Shown here: positions 1-5,736 of the stretch, in pieces
Layout of the letters: every line of letters begins with the position of its first letter
Position numbering within the stretch: the stretch's first letter is position 1
Source: Chromatiales bacterium
GTDB lineage: Bacteria > Pseudomonadota > Gammaproteobacteria > SZUA-140
Reading direction: 5' to 3'
DNA: 6,347 nucleotides
NCBI GenBank assembly: GCA_031285245.1
Contig: JAITWN010000142.1
Span: forward strand, 1 to 6,347
Notes under the pieces: model-generated
Told to the model about the DNA's origin: nothing
Databases searched by the model: none
What the model saw: only the letters and a program-made list of their open reading frames with translations
Program-made: the position numbers and the translations under genes

Positions 1-910
1 ACAATGTGAGTGTCGTTCTCGGGATCTGCTGGCGCAGCTGAAAGTACCCCGCCCACGGATCATGCTTCAACGTCTTCAAACGTTGCCCGATGTTTCTCAA
101 CTGGTATTGATCCGCACGCTTGATGCGCGCGAGCTCGGCCCAATCCACAGGAACCGCAATTGGGCAGCCCTCACGTGCGCGCGTGGACCAGGGCGCAATT
201 GCCGTGCTGCTGCGCATATTGCGCATCCAATCGATGAAGATACGTCCTTTGCGTTGCTGCTTGTTCGCTTTGGCGAGATAACGCTCAGGATGGCTCTTTG
301 CGAGCGCGCTTGCGATACCCTGCGAAAACGCTTTGACCTCTGGCCAATCATTGCTGCCTTTGAGTGGCACGACCACATGCAGACCTTTTCCACCCGTTAG
401 CATGACGAAACTTTTCAAACTCGCACTCATCAGAATGTCACGCAGCAAACGCGCCGCGCGTTTGACTTCACTGAAAGCAACGTCCGGATCAGGATCGATA
501 TCGAAGATCAAACGATCAGGATGTTCGATATCATCGATCCGCGATCCCCAGAGATGTAATTCCAAAGCGCCGAGCTGCGCAGCCGCGATGAGGCCACCCG
601 CGCTATTCACATAGATATAAGGCTCGTGCCGAGTGCCGGGGATGCGCACGGCGTGAAAGCTGCGCGGCATACCCGCTGAGGGATGGCGCTGGAAAAAACA
701 GCCACGAAGATGACCTTGCGGGCAGCGCACCAGAGAGAGCGGACGTCTGGTCACATACGGCAACAGGCGCGGTGCCATCTGTTCGAAATATTCGGCGAGA
801 TCACGTTTGGTGATCCTCTGCGCCGGGTAGAAGATTTTTTCCGGATGCGTCAGACGCACGCCTGCGAGATTTTCTGCGGCCAGATTTTGTATGGGGATGG
901 GGGGATTCAT
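1..910 (-). CDS. LigD-type DNA polymerase/primase (POL domain) as a separate ORF; C-terminus cut by window edge
   Basis: This ORF encodes the archaeo-eukaryotic-primase-type polymerase domain of LigD, which adds nucleotides to broken DNA ends and fills gaps before ligation in NHEJ. It starts at ATG 910-908 and stays open for 303 residues to the window edge, about the full size of the family domain, so only a few residues should be missing. Visible signatures are N-terminal GVRLTHPEKIFYP, the catalytic metal-binding pair F-D-I-D (D137 and D139), T-GGKGLHVVVPL (about 172-183), the third carboxylate in IFIDW (D227), then ARAREG-like and VPVDWAEL segments and a terminal DPWAGYF. The three aspartates fit the known POL active site. 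The ATG overlaps the stop of the upstream ligase gene as ATGA. A GGGAG at 927-923 lies 12 nt upstream, rather far for a ribosome site, so coupled re-initiation is likely. In other proteobacteria this domain is normally the C-terminal third of one LigD chain. Confidence 0.9.
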   Translation of the reverse strand, partial: MNPPIPIQNLAAENLAGVRLTHPEKIFYPAQRITKRDLAEYFEQMAPRLLPYVTRRPLSLVRCPQGHLRGCFFQRHPSAGMPRSFHAVRIPGTRHEPYIYVNSAGGLIAAAQLGALELHLWGSRIDDIEHPDRLIFDIDPDPDVAFSEVKRAARLLRDILMSASLKSFVMLTGGKGLHVVVPLKGSNDWPEVKAFSQGIASALAKSHPERYLAKANKQQRKGRIFIDWMRNMRSSTAIAPWSTRAREGCPIAVPVDWAELARIKRADQYQLRNIGQRLKTLKHDPWAGYFQLRQQIPRTTLTL

Positions 911-2481
911 GGCGCGGCGCGGCTCCCGATGACATCACGTGCTGCTTTGTCGCGACGCAAACCGAGAAAACGCGGATGACGCAGCGCGCCATCGGGCGTG
1001 CGCTCGATGTAGACGATCTCAGCGACTAGTTGCGGAGATAGCCACTGCGCTTGGCGCGCAATGGCAGCGGGCACGCTAGCAAAAGGGTTGGTGCGTCGTG
1101 ACAGCCGGTGCATGCGCTCGCCGAGTTCGGCAAGGGTTTCACTATCAAAGCCAGTGCCGACGCGGCCGCGATATCTCAGCTCTTCATCGACGTATTCACC
1201 GAGCAGCAGCGAAGCGAAGGGGCGATCACGAGCACTTGATGGTCTGTAGCCGCCGATGACAAATTCCGCGCGACAGATGCAGTGTATTTTGCTCCACGCG
1301 GGGCTGCGCCCGGCGGTGTAAGGCAGGTCATCGCGTTTGGAGATGATGCCTTCAAGGCCCATGGCGCAGGCTGCACTCAACATGGCTTTGCCGCTGCCGC
1401 TCTGATGATCGCAGTAGCGCAATTCTTCAGGCGCATTCTTCAGCAGTGTTTTGAGCCGCTGTTTGCGTTCCAGCAGTGGCAGGGGGCGCAGATCTTCGCC
1501 ATCGAGCTGCAGCAGATCAAAAGCCATCAGCAGGATCTCCGCGCGGTGATGTTTGATCGCCTGTTGCAGCAGTGAGAAACGGCTGATGCCCTGCGTATCG
1601 AGGATGACCGCTTCACCGTCGATGATCGCATCAACTGCTTTGAGCTCGGCGCAGGCGCGTGCGATGCCGGGAAATTTTTCTGTCCAATCAAGACCCGATC
1701 GCGTGTCGATGCGGACCTGGCCGCTGGCAATGAGGATCAGCACACGATAGCCGTCGTACTTGATCTCATGCAGCCAGTGCGCGCCTTGCGGGGGCGTGTC
1801 GACTGGCGCTGCGAGCTGCGGCGGCATGAAATCGGGTAGATGCGTCGCGGAGCCTGTTTTTTTCGTGGCGCGGGCGATCGTTGTCATAGTGCGTCGCGTG
1901 AGGATGCTGCGCTCCCAGCGCTCGACGGGATCGAGATCACGATCTACCCATTGATCTTTTTCTTTGATGAGCAGCCAGTTCTCAGCCGCGCGGCGACGCG
2001 CTTTTTCATCTCGCTTCATGCGTACCAACGCGAAGCCGCCGCGCAGACGGCGACCATGCAGCGTGAATTTCAGATTGCCTTTGCGCAAGCCTTGATGCGC
2101 ACCGCTATGCGCCTGCCAATAGCCGCGATCCCACAGCATGACGGTGCCACCGCCGTATTCGCCCGCGGGAATGGTGCCTTCGAAATCGCCGTAGGCGATG
2201 GGATGATCTTCGGTGCGCACGGCAAGGCGTTTTTGCGCGGGATCAAGGCTTGGGCCACGCGTGACTGCCCAACTCTTCAGCACACCACTGAGTTCGAGGC
2301 GCAGATCGAAATGCGTGCGCCGCGCCGCATGTTTCTGAATGACAAAAGAGCCGCTATTGGTGGCGTGCGCGCTGCTGCTCGGTTCGGGAGTGCGGCTGAA
2401 GTCGCGGCGAGACTGATAGGTTTTCAGATCACGCTGTTTGCTTTGTCCACTACCTGCTTGGCTATTTTTTGCACGCGCCAT
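907..2481 (-). CDS. ligD: LigD with phosphoesterase and ATP-dependent DNA ligase domains only (no POL)
   Basis: This 524-residue protein seals Ku-bound double-strand breaks and trims 3' ends. Numbered from the ATG, the phosphoesterase domain covers about 26-180: R26/D27/E33, H51, H57, D59, R61, H93 and Y97 match the spacing of the Pseudomonas LigD catalytic set. The ligase domain follows at about 215-520, with motif I K-Y-D-G-Y-R (adenylated K241), motif III DGEAV, motif IIIa FDLLQLDG, motif IV EGIISKR (K382) and a C-terminal OB-fold ending PRFLGLRRDKAARD. Motif V reads W-S-K-I-H-C, with His where Lys is usual. The protein stops just after the ligase domain; the polymerase domain is the next ORF, overlapping by ATGA. 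The chosen ATG (2481) lies 1 nt after the ku stop but has no clear Shine-Dalgarno, implying coupling. A GTG at 2523, overlapping ku by 41 nt and preceded by GGTGA, would add 14 residues and cannot be excluded. Confidence 0.93.
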   Translation of the reverse strand: MARAKNSQAGSGQSKQRDLKTYQSRRDFSRTPEPSSSAHATNSGSFVIQKHAARRTHFDLRLELSGVLKSWAVTRGPSLDPAQKRLAVRTEDHPIAYGDFEGTIPAGEYGGGTVMLWDRGYWQAHSGAHQGLRKGNLKFTLHGRRLRGGFALVRMKRDEKARRRAAENWLLIKEKDQWVDRDLDPVERWERSILTRRTMTTIARATKKTGSATHLPDFMPPQLAAPVDTPPQGAHWLHEIKYDGYRVLILIASGQVRIDTRSGLDWTEKFPGIARACAELKAVDAIIDGEAVILDTQGISRFSLLQQAIKHHRAEILLMAFDLLQLDGEDLRPLPLLERKQRLKTLLKNAPEELRYCDHQSGSGKAMLSAACAMGLEGIISKRDDLPYTAGRSPAWSKIHCICRAEFVIGGYRPSSARDRPFASLLLGEYVDEELRYRGRVGTGFDSETLAELGERMHRLSRRTNPFASVPAAIARQAQWLSPQLVAEIVYIERTPDGALRHPRFLGLRRDKAARDVIGSRAAP

Positions 2482-2482
2482 G

Positions 2483-3358
2483 TCAGATCGCGCGCCGAGT
2501 TTTTTTAGCGGTTTGGTGGCCACTGCTCTTCACCGCTTTTTTCTTTTTCGTTGCAGCGGTGCTGCTGGCACGCTGGCGGGCGACGCTCTTTTTCAGTGCT
2601 TCCATGAGATCGACGATTTCCGCGGACTTGCGTGGCTCATTCGTCTGTGCATGCATCAGATGGCGTTTGCCACGCTTTTCTTCGATGAGCGCGTGCAGGG
2701 CATCGGCGTAGCTGTCGTGAAAAGCAGAAGCATCGAAAGGACGCGTGCGGTCTTTGATCAAACGCTGCGCGAGTGCGGTTTTTTCGCTATCGAGCCCGGA
2801 ATCAGGCGGAATATCTTCAAATAGCTTATCGCTCGCGCGCACTTCGTTTTCATAACGCATGGTTTCGAGCAACAGACCACGACCGCAGGGACGCAGGGCC
2901 ACCAGATATTCCTCGCCGCGCATGGTCATCTGCCCGAGGCCGATCTTGCGCTCCTCGCGCAGCGCTGCGCGCATGACGGCGAAGCCTTCCGCTGAGATAT
3001 CGCTGCCGGGCACTAGATAGAAGGGACGTTCGAAATAGCGCGGATCGACTTCGCATTGGTCGACGAACTGCACTAGATCAAGCGTGTGCTGGCTTTCGAG
3101 CTTGATCTCATCGAGCTCGCTCGGTTCAATGATGACGTAGGTGTCATCTTCGACTTCAACGCCGCGTGCGATGTCGCTCGCATCGACCGGACCAATGCCA
3201 GGCACGCTTTTCTGATAGCGGATGCGCTGGCTACTTGGGCGATGGATCTGATGCATGGCGGGCCTGCTCGAGCTGACGATGGCCGGATAAAGCTCAACGG
3301 CGATCGATACCAGCGACAGTCGCAGATGTCCTTTCCAATACGGCCGGGGAGCGGCCAC
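2483..3358 (-). CDS. ku: Non-homologous end joining protein Ku
   Basis: Bacterial Ku is a homodimeric ring that threads onto DNA double-strand ends and recruits LigD. The 291-residue product begins with the typical PRPYWKGHLRLSLVSIAVELYPA-like strand (about 5-26). It then shows the Ku core, including YFERPFYLVPG (108-118), a GLLLETMRYENEVR segment (161-174) and an EIVDLMEALKKSV element (about 247-259), the conserved C-terminal part thought to contact LigD. The last 30 or so residues form a Lys/Arg-rich tail with a KKKK run, like the basic tails of other bacterial Ku proteins that help DNA binding. The GTG start at 3358 is supported by a GGAGG 5 nt upstream and by the family N-terminus. It lies 11 nt after the DUF3008 gene and is followed 1 nt later by the ligD ATG, so the genes are almost certainly co-transcribed. 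Length is normal and no motif is missing. Confidence 0.96.
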   Translation of the reverse strand: MAAPRPYWKGHLRLSLVSIAVELYPAIVSSSRPAMHQIHRPSSQRIRYQKSVPGIGPVDASDIARGVEVEDDTYVIIEPSELDEIKLESQHTLDLVQFVDQCEVDPRYFERPFYLVPGSDISAEGFAVMRAALREERKIGLGQMTMRGEEYLVALRPCGRGLLLETMRYENEVRASDKLFEDIPPDSGLDSEKTALAQRLIKDRTRPFDASAFHDSYADALHALIEEKRGKRHLMHAQTNEPRKSAEIVDLMEALKKSVARQRASSTAATKKKKAVKSSGHQTAKKTRRAI

Positions 3359-3363
3359 GTCTG

Positions 3364-3368
3364 CCTCC
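3364..3368 (-). promoter_or_regulatory. Ribosome binding site fixing the ku GTG start
   Basis: GGAGG on the minus strand lies 5 nt before GTG 3358-3356. It is the strongest Shine-Dalgarno in the window and decides the non-ATG start of ku. It sits in the 11-nt gap after the DUF3008 stop. Confidence 0.8.
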
Positions 3369-3369
3369 G

Positions 3370-3561
3370 CTAGCGCGATTTCGCAGCTTTTTCAGGCTTG
3401 CCTTTGCGCGAGGTGGAGGTCATGTCTTTCAGCTCCTTTTTGCTCATGGATTGGTACATTTGGCGCGAAGCGCCTTTGAGGTGAGACTCCTTGGTGTCGC
3501 CACGCTTGGCGGACAGCGCTGCGCCGGCAGCTTTTTGCTGGGCTTTGGATTTGGCTGGCAT
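3370..3561 (-). CDS. Small basic DUF3008-family protein, first gene of the ku-ligD operon
   Basis: This 63-residue, Lys-rich protein has no assigned function. The start MPAKSKAQQKAAGAALSAKR, the LKGASRQMYQSMSKKEL region (about 28-44) and the closing RKGKPEKAAK match what I recall of the DUF3008 family, small conserved proteobacterial proteins. It has no membrane segment, signal peptide or cysteine. The ATG at 3561 is chosen because AAGGAG at 3576-3571 lies 9 nt upstream; an in-frame TTG two codons earlier is too close to that site. Its TAG stop is 11 nt before the ku GTG, and the ku ribosome site sits inside that gap, so it appears to be the promoter-proximal gene of the NHEJ operon. A nucleic-acid-related or stress role would suit its charge and place, but that is only inference. 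The family assignment is from memory. Confidence 0.85.
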   Translation of the reverse strand: MPAKSKAQQKAAGAALSAKRGDTKESHLKGASRQMYQSMSKKELKDMTSTSRKGKPEKAAKSR

Positions 3562-3570
3562 GAGCAAGAT

Positions 3571-3576
3571 CTCCTT
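3571..3576 (-). promoter_or_regulatory. Ribosome binding site of the DUF3008 gene
   Basis: AAGGAG on the minus strand is 9 nt before ATG 3561 and only 3 nt before the in-frame TTG at 3567. This favours the ATG as the true start. Confidence 0.75.
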
Positions 3577-3592
3577 GCAGGTGAGATTGACC

Positions 3593-3601
3593 TCTATAGC
3601 A
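3593..3601 (-). promoter_or_regulatory. Candidate extended -10 promoter for the DUF3008-ku-ligD-pol operon
   Basis: On the minus strand TGC-TATAGA fits the extended -10 pattern TGnTATAAT, with TATAGA at 3598-3593. No hexamer resembling TTGACA lies 16-18 nt upstream, but extended -10 promoters can work without one. The start point would fall near 3586, giving a leader of about 25 nt that carries the AAGGAG ribosome site. A promoter is expected here because the preceding gene ends in a strong terminator. Confidence 0.45.
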
Positions 3602-3702
3602 AAGCAAGCTCGGTGCCAGTGGTTTTAGCGCATTAAACGAGAGAGATGGTGTTGACAGCGGGTGGTGACACCTGGCGGCAGTGTGTCTGTGCCCATGAGG
3701 TG

Positions 3703-3729
3703 AAAAAAAAGGCGCCTTGCGGCGCCTTT
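3703..3729 (-). terminator. Intrinsic terminator of the peroxiredoxin gene
   Basis: Read on the minus strand, a perfect 9-bp stem (AAAGGCGCC at 3729-3721 pairing with GGCGCCTTT at 3716-3708) with a 4-nt GCAA loop is followed by a run of eight T (3710-3703). It starts 19 nt after the prx stop. This is a textbook Rho-independent terminator. It separates prx from the downstream NHEJ operon on the same strand, so that operon needs its own promoter. On the plus strand the hairpin is followed by only three T, so it is effectively one-directional. Confidence 0.92.
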
Positions 3730-3748
3730 GAGGACATCGAAATAAGCT

Positions 3749-4408
3749 TTATTTAGGCTGCGGTACGATGCGCAGATAGGGCTTCACAGCTTTCCAGCCG
3801 TCTAGATAAATCTTGCGCGCGTCCGCATCGGAAACCGAGGGCGGGATGATGACATCTTCGCCTGGCTTCCAGTTAGCTGGCGTTGCCACTTTGTGTTTGG
3901 CGGTGAGCTGCACGGAATCGAGCAGTCGCAGCACTTCCTGGAAGTTACGGCCGCTGCTCATGGGATAGATCAGAATGGCTTTGATGAGTTTGTCCGGACC
4001 GATAATAAACAGCGAGCGCACAGTAGCATTGTCAGCCGCAGTGCGCTGTGAAGCGTTTCCGCTGGCGTTGGGGTGAATCATGTCGAAGAGCTTGGCGACC
4101 GTGAGATCGACATCACCGATCAAGGGATAGTTGACTTTGTGCCCTTGAGTTTCTTCGATGTCTTTGAGCCAGCGGTTGTGATCGCTCACCGGGTCGATGC
4201 TGAGCCCGATGATCTTGCAATGGCGCTTTTCAAACTCCGGCTTCAGGCGGGCGACGTAACCGAGCTCGGTGGTGCACACCGGCGTGAAATCCTTGGGGTG
4301 AGAAAATAGGACCACCCAGCTGTCGCCGATCCACTCGTGAAATTTGATCTTACCTTCGGTGGTGTCGGCGGTGAAATCTGGGGCGATGTCTCCAATGTGC
4401 AGAGCCAT
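3749..4408 (-). CDS. 1-Cys peroxiredoxin (Prx6 family)
   Basis: This is a cytosolic thiol peroxidase that reduces hydrogen peroxide and organic hydroperoxides. The 219-residue product has the thioredoxin-fold core IGDIAPDFTADTTEG near the N-terminus and the peroxidatic site P38-K-D-F-T42-P-V-C45 followed by TTELG. It has the Prx6-type His H37 before that site and the conserved active-site Arg R131 in ATVRSLFIIGP. The long C-terminal arm with NWKPGEDVIIPPSVSD (about 179-194) and DGWKAVKPYLR is characteristic of Prx6/1-Cys enzymes and absent from AhpC types. A second cysteine, C64, is not in a resolving position. The start ATG 4408 is chosen over upstream ATGs at 4423 and 4417 because GGAG (4421-4418) lies 9 nt before it and the product then begins MALHIGDIAPDF, as in relatives. 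The gene ends 19 nt before a strong terminator, so it is probably a single-gene transcript, divergent from srkA. Confidence 0.95.
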   Translation of the reverse strand: MALHIGDIAPDFTADTTEGKIKFHEWIGDSWVVLFSHPKDFTPVCTTELGYVARLKPEFEKRHCKIIGLSIDPVSDHNRWLKDIEETQGHKVNYPLIGDVDLTVAKLFDMIHPNASGNASQRTAADNATVRSLFIIGPDKLIKAILIYPMSSGRNFQEVLRLLDSVQLTAKHKVATPANWKPGEDVIIPPSVSDADARKIYLDGWKAVKPYLRIVPQPK

Positions 4409-4417
4409 ATTTTTCAT

Positions 4418-4421
4418 CTCC
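4418..4421 (-). promoter_or_regulatory. Ribosome binding site deciding the prx start
   Basis: GGAG on the minus strand is 9 nt before ATG 4408. The two ATGs further upstream (4423, 4417) have no such site, so the shorter reading frame is preferred. Confidence 0.65.
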
Positions 4422-4452
4422 ATGGATTAAATTTACTGCTTGAAAGTTGGCG

Positions 4453-4481
4453 ATCCTAGCATGCGCAGTGATGTTTGTCAT
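4453..4481 (-). promoter_or_regulatory. Candidate sigma-70-type promoter for the peroxiredoxin gene
   Basis: On the minus strand ATGACA (4481-4476, 5 of 6 to TTGACA) and TAGGAT (4458-4453, with TGC directly before it as an extended -10) are spaced by exactly 17 nt. Transcription would begin near 4446, leaving a leader of about 38 nt with GGAG before the ATG. The -35 box occupies the same bases as the -35 of the plus-strand srkA promoter candidate. Confidence 0.5.
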
Positions 4482-4503
4482 TGACTTGAGTGCGGGGTAT
4501 AAA
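4475..4503 (+). promoter_or_regulatory. Candidate sigma-70-type promoter for srkA
   Basis: TTGTCA (4475-4480) and TATAAA (4498-4503) are separated by 17 nt, each 5 of 6 to consensus, the best plus-strand promoter in the intergenic region. Transcription would begin near 4510 and the srkA leader would be about 165 nt. A second hexamer, TTGACT at 4481-4486, is only 11 nt from the TATAAA and so is not the partner box. Confidence 0.55.
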
Positions 4504-4513
4504 TTCAATAAAA

Positions 4514-4532
4514 ATAATAAGTTAATTATTAT
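4514..4532. repeat. AT-rich palindrome between prx and srkA, possible operator
   Basis: ATAATAA (4514-4520) and TTATTAT (4526-4532) form perfect 7-bp inverted arms around GTTAA. It lies just downstream of the inferred srkA start point and about 70-85 bp upstream of the inferred prx start point. That would suit a regulator that blocks one promoter and activates the other. The motif does not match a binding site I can name, and the region is AT-rich, so it may be chance or only a weak RNA hairpin. Confidence 0.4.
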
Positions 4533-4675
4533 CTGTAAGATGTTTTATCAGAGTCGTAAGACCATGACAAGCATGATCAAATATCTGCGGCAATACGTGC
4601 GCGAGTTTATTTTATGCAGTGAGGCCTCAGCAATAGCTGCGCGGTGTAACAATGCTTTGCTGCTACGATAGCGCC

Positions 4676-5659
4676 ATGAGCGAAACACCTTACGATGGAC
4701 TCACGCCAGATCGCGTGCTTGATGCCATCGAATCACTAGGCTTGCAAGGCGATGGGCGCGTGTTGACGCTCAACAGCTATGAAAATCGCGTTTATCAGCT
4801 TGGCATGGAAGAAGGGCCACCGCTCATCGCCAAGTTTTACCGACCTGAACGCTGGAGCGATGCAGGCATTCTCGAAGAGCACGCTTTTGTGCAAGCGCTC
4901 GTCGAACGGGAAATTCCTGCGGTAGCGCCGCTCGCGCTGGGTGGCAGCACGCTGAACGAGCGCGCGGGATATCGCATCGCGATCTATCGGCGTCAACGCG
5001 GGCGAGCACCGGAGTTTACCGATTTCGATACGCTCGAATGGATGGGCCGTTTCCTCGGCCGCATTCATGCCGTTGGTGCGCTGCAAGCCTATGAGGCGCG
5101 ACCAACGCTTGATGTGCACACCTTCGGCCATGAGCCACGCGCCTATCTGCTTAGCTCAGATTTCATTCCAGCGGAACTGCGCAGGGTGTGGGAGGGCGTA
5201 TCCGCCGATGCGCTGCGCGGTGTTGAGCGCTGCTATGCGCGCGCCGGTGCGCTGCAGTTGCTGCGGCTGCATGGGGATTGCTACGCCGGTAATGTGCTGT
5301 GGTCCGATGATGGTCCGCATTTCGTCGACTTCGACGACAGCCGCATGGGCCCGGCGATACAGGACCTCTGGATGTTGCTGTCAGGAGATCGCGCTGAGAT
5401 GGCGCTTCAGCTTAGTTACATTCTCGATGGCTATGAAGACTTCCATGATTTCGATCGCCGTGAGCTACATCTGATCGAAGCACTACGAACACTGCGTTTG
5501 ATCCATTACTCCGCGTGGATTGCGCGCCGTTGGCATGACCCCGCTTTCCCCGCCGCTTTTCCCTGGTTTGCGAGTCCGCGCTATTGGCAGGATCGCATCC
5601 TTGAACTGCGCGAACAGATCGCGTTGATGGATGAAGAGCCACCGGGGTTGGGGCAGTGA
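4676..5659 (+). CDS. srkA: Stress-response Ser/Thr protein kinase SrkA (YihE)
   Basis: The product is a cytosolic kinase of the aminoglycoside-phosphotransferase/choline-kinase fold. In E. coli the homologue limits damage from stress-induced toxin pathways and oxidative death. The length of 327 residues is nearly identical to the E. coli protein (328). Visible features are the nucleotide-binding segment IAKFYRPERW with K53, the catalytic loop L-H-G-D201-C-Y-A-G-N206-V-L-W, the metal-binding F-V-D218-F-D-D, and the family-specific GPAIQDLWMLLSGD (about 225-238), all positioned as in E. coli. The ATG at 4676 gives the expected N-terminus MSETPYDGLTPDRVLDAIE. Its ribosome site is weak, and an ATG at 4652 would only add eight non-conserved residues. 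The gene stands alone and is divergent from the peroxiredoxin gene. A good plus-strand promoter candidate lies about 165 nt upstream, giving a fairly long leader. Confidence 0.95.
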   Translation: MSETPYDGLTPDRVLDAIESLGLQGDGRVLTLNSYENRVYQLGMEEGPPLIAKFYRPERWSDAGILEEHAFVQALVEREIPAVAPLALGGSTLNERAGYRIAIYRRQRGRAPEFTDFDTLEWMGRFLGRIHAVGALQAYEARPTLDVHTFGHEPRAYLLSSDFIPAELRRVWEGVSADALRGVERCYARAGALQLLRLHGDCYAGNVLWSDDGPHFVDFDDSRMGPAIQDLWMLLSGDRAEMALQLSYILDGYEDFHDFDRRELHLIEALRTLRLIHYSAWIARRWHDPAFPAAFPWFASPRYWQDRILELREQIALMDEEPPGLGQ

Positions 5660-5672
5660 TCAGCGGTTATAG

Positions 5673-5699
5673 GTTGGGCTGAACGAAGTGAAGCTCAAC
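5673..5699. repeat. Small inverted repeat just after srkA
   Basis: GTTGGGCT (5673-5680) and AGCTCAAC (5692-5699) can form an 8-bp stem, including one G-U pair on the plus-strand RNA, around an 11-nt loop. It begins 14 nt after the srkA stop. It is followed by TT and a run of eight G (5703-5710), not by a T tract, so it is not a classical terminator. Similar GTTGGGCT...AGCCCAAC hairpins occur as dispersed repeats between genes in many proteobacteria, which is the more likely identity. Confidence 0.5.
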
Positions 5700-5736
5700 G
5701 TTGGGGGGGGATTCACCTGGGTTCCGTGACTAGGCT

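Noticed and set aside
899..904. Run of six G near the ligase-polymerase junction as the cause of a frameshift
   Set aside because: On the minus strand it lies after both the ligase stop and the polymerase ATG, so an indel there could not rejoin the two frames; it would break the polymerase frame instead.
1840..2508. Plus-strand ORF of 222 codons opposite the start of ligD
   Set aside because: It lies antisense to the phosphoesterase-ligase gene, whose motifs are unmistakable. Its translation shows no recognisable domain and reflects codon bias of the true strand.
2438..2824. Plus-strand ORF with hydrophobic Phe-rich stretches opposite the end of ku
   Set aside because: The Phe and Leu runs are the complement of Lys-rich codons in the Ku tail, so the apparent membrane-like segment is an antisense artefact.
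3652..3657. Perfect TTGACA on the plus strand
   Set aside because: No -10-like hexamer lies 16-18 nt downstream, and no plus-strand gene follows before the peroxiredoxin gene on the other strand.
4447..4671. 74-codon plus-strand ORF covering the whole prx-srkA spacer
   Set aside because: It begins upstream of the likely srkA promoter, has no ribosome site and shows AT-rich, non-coding-like composition. Only its last part is kept as a weak leader-ORF observation.
5067..5474. Plus-strand ORF of 135 codons within srkA in another frame
   Set aside because: It is fully inside the well-supported kinase gene, and its Cys- and Met-rich translation resembles no family.
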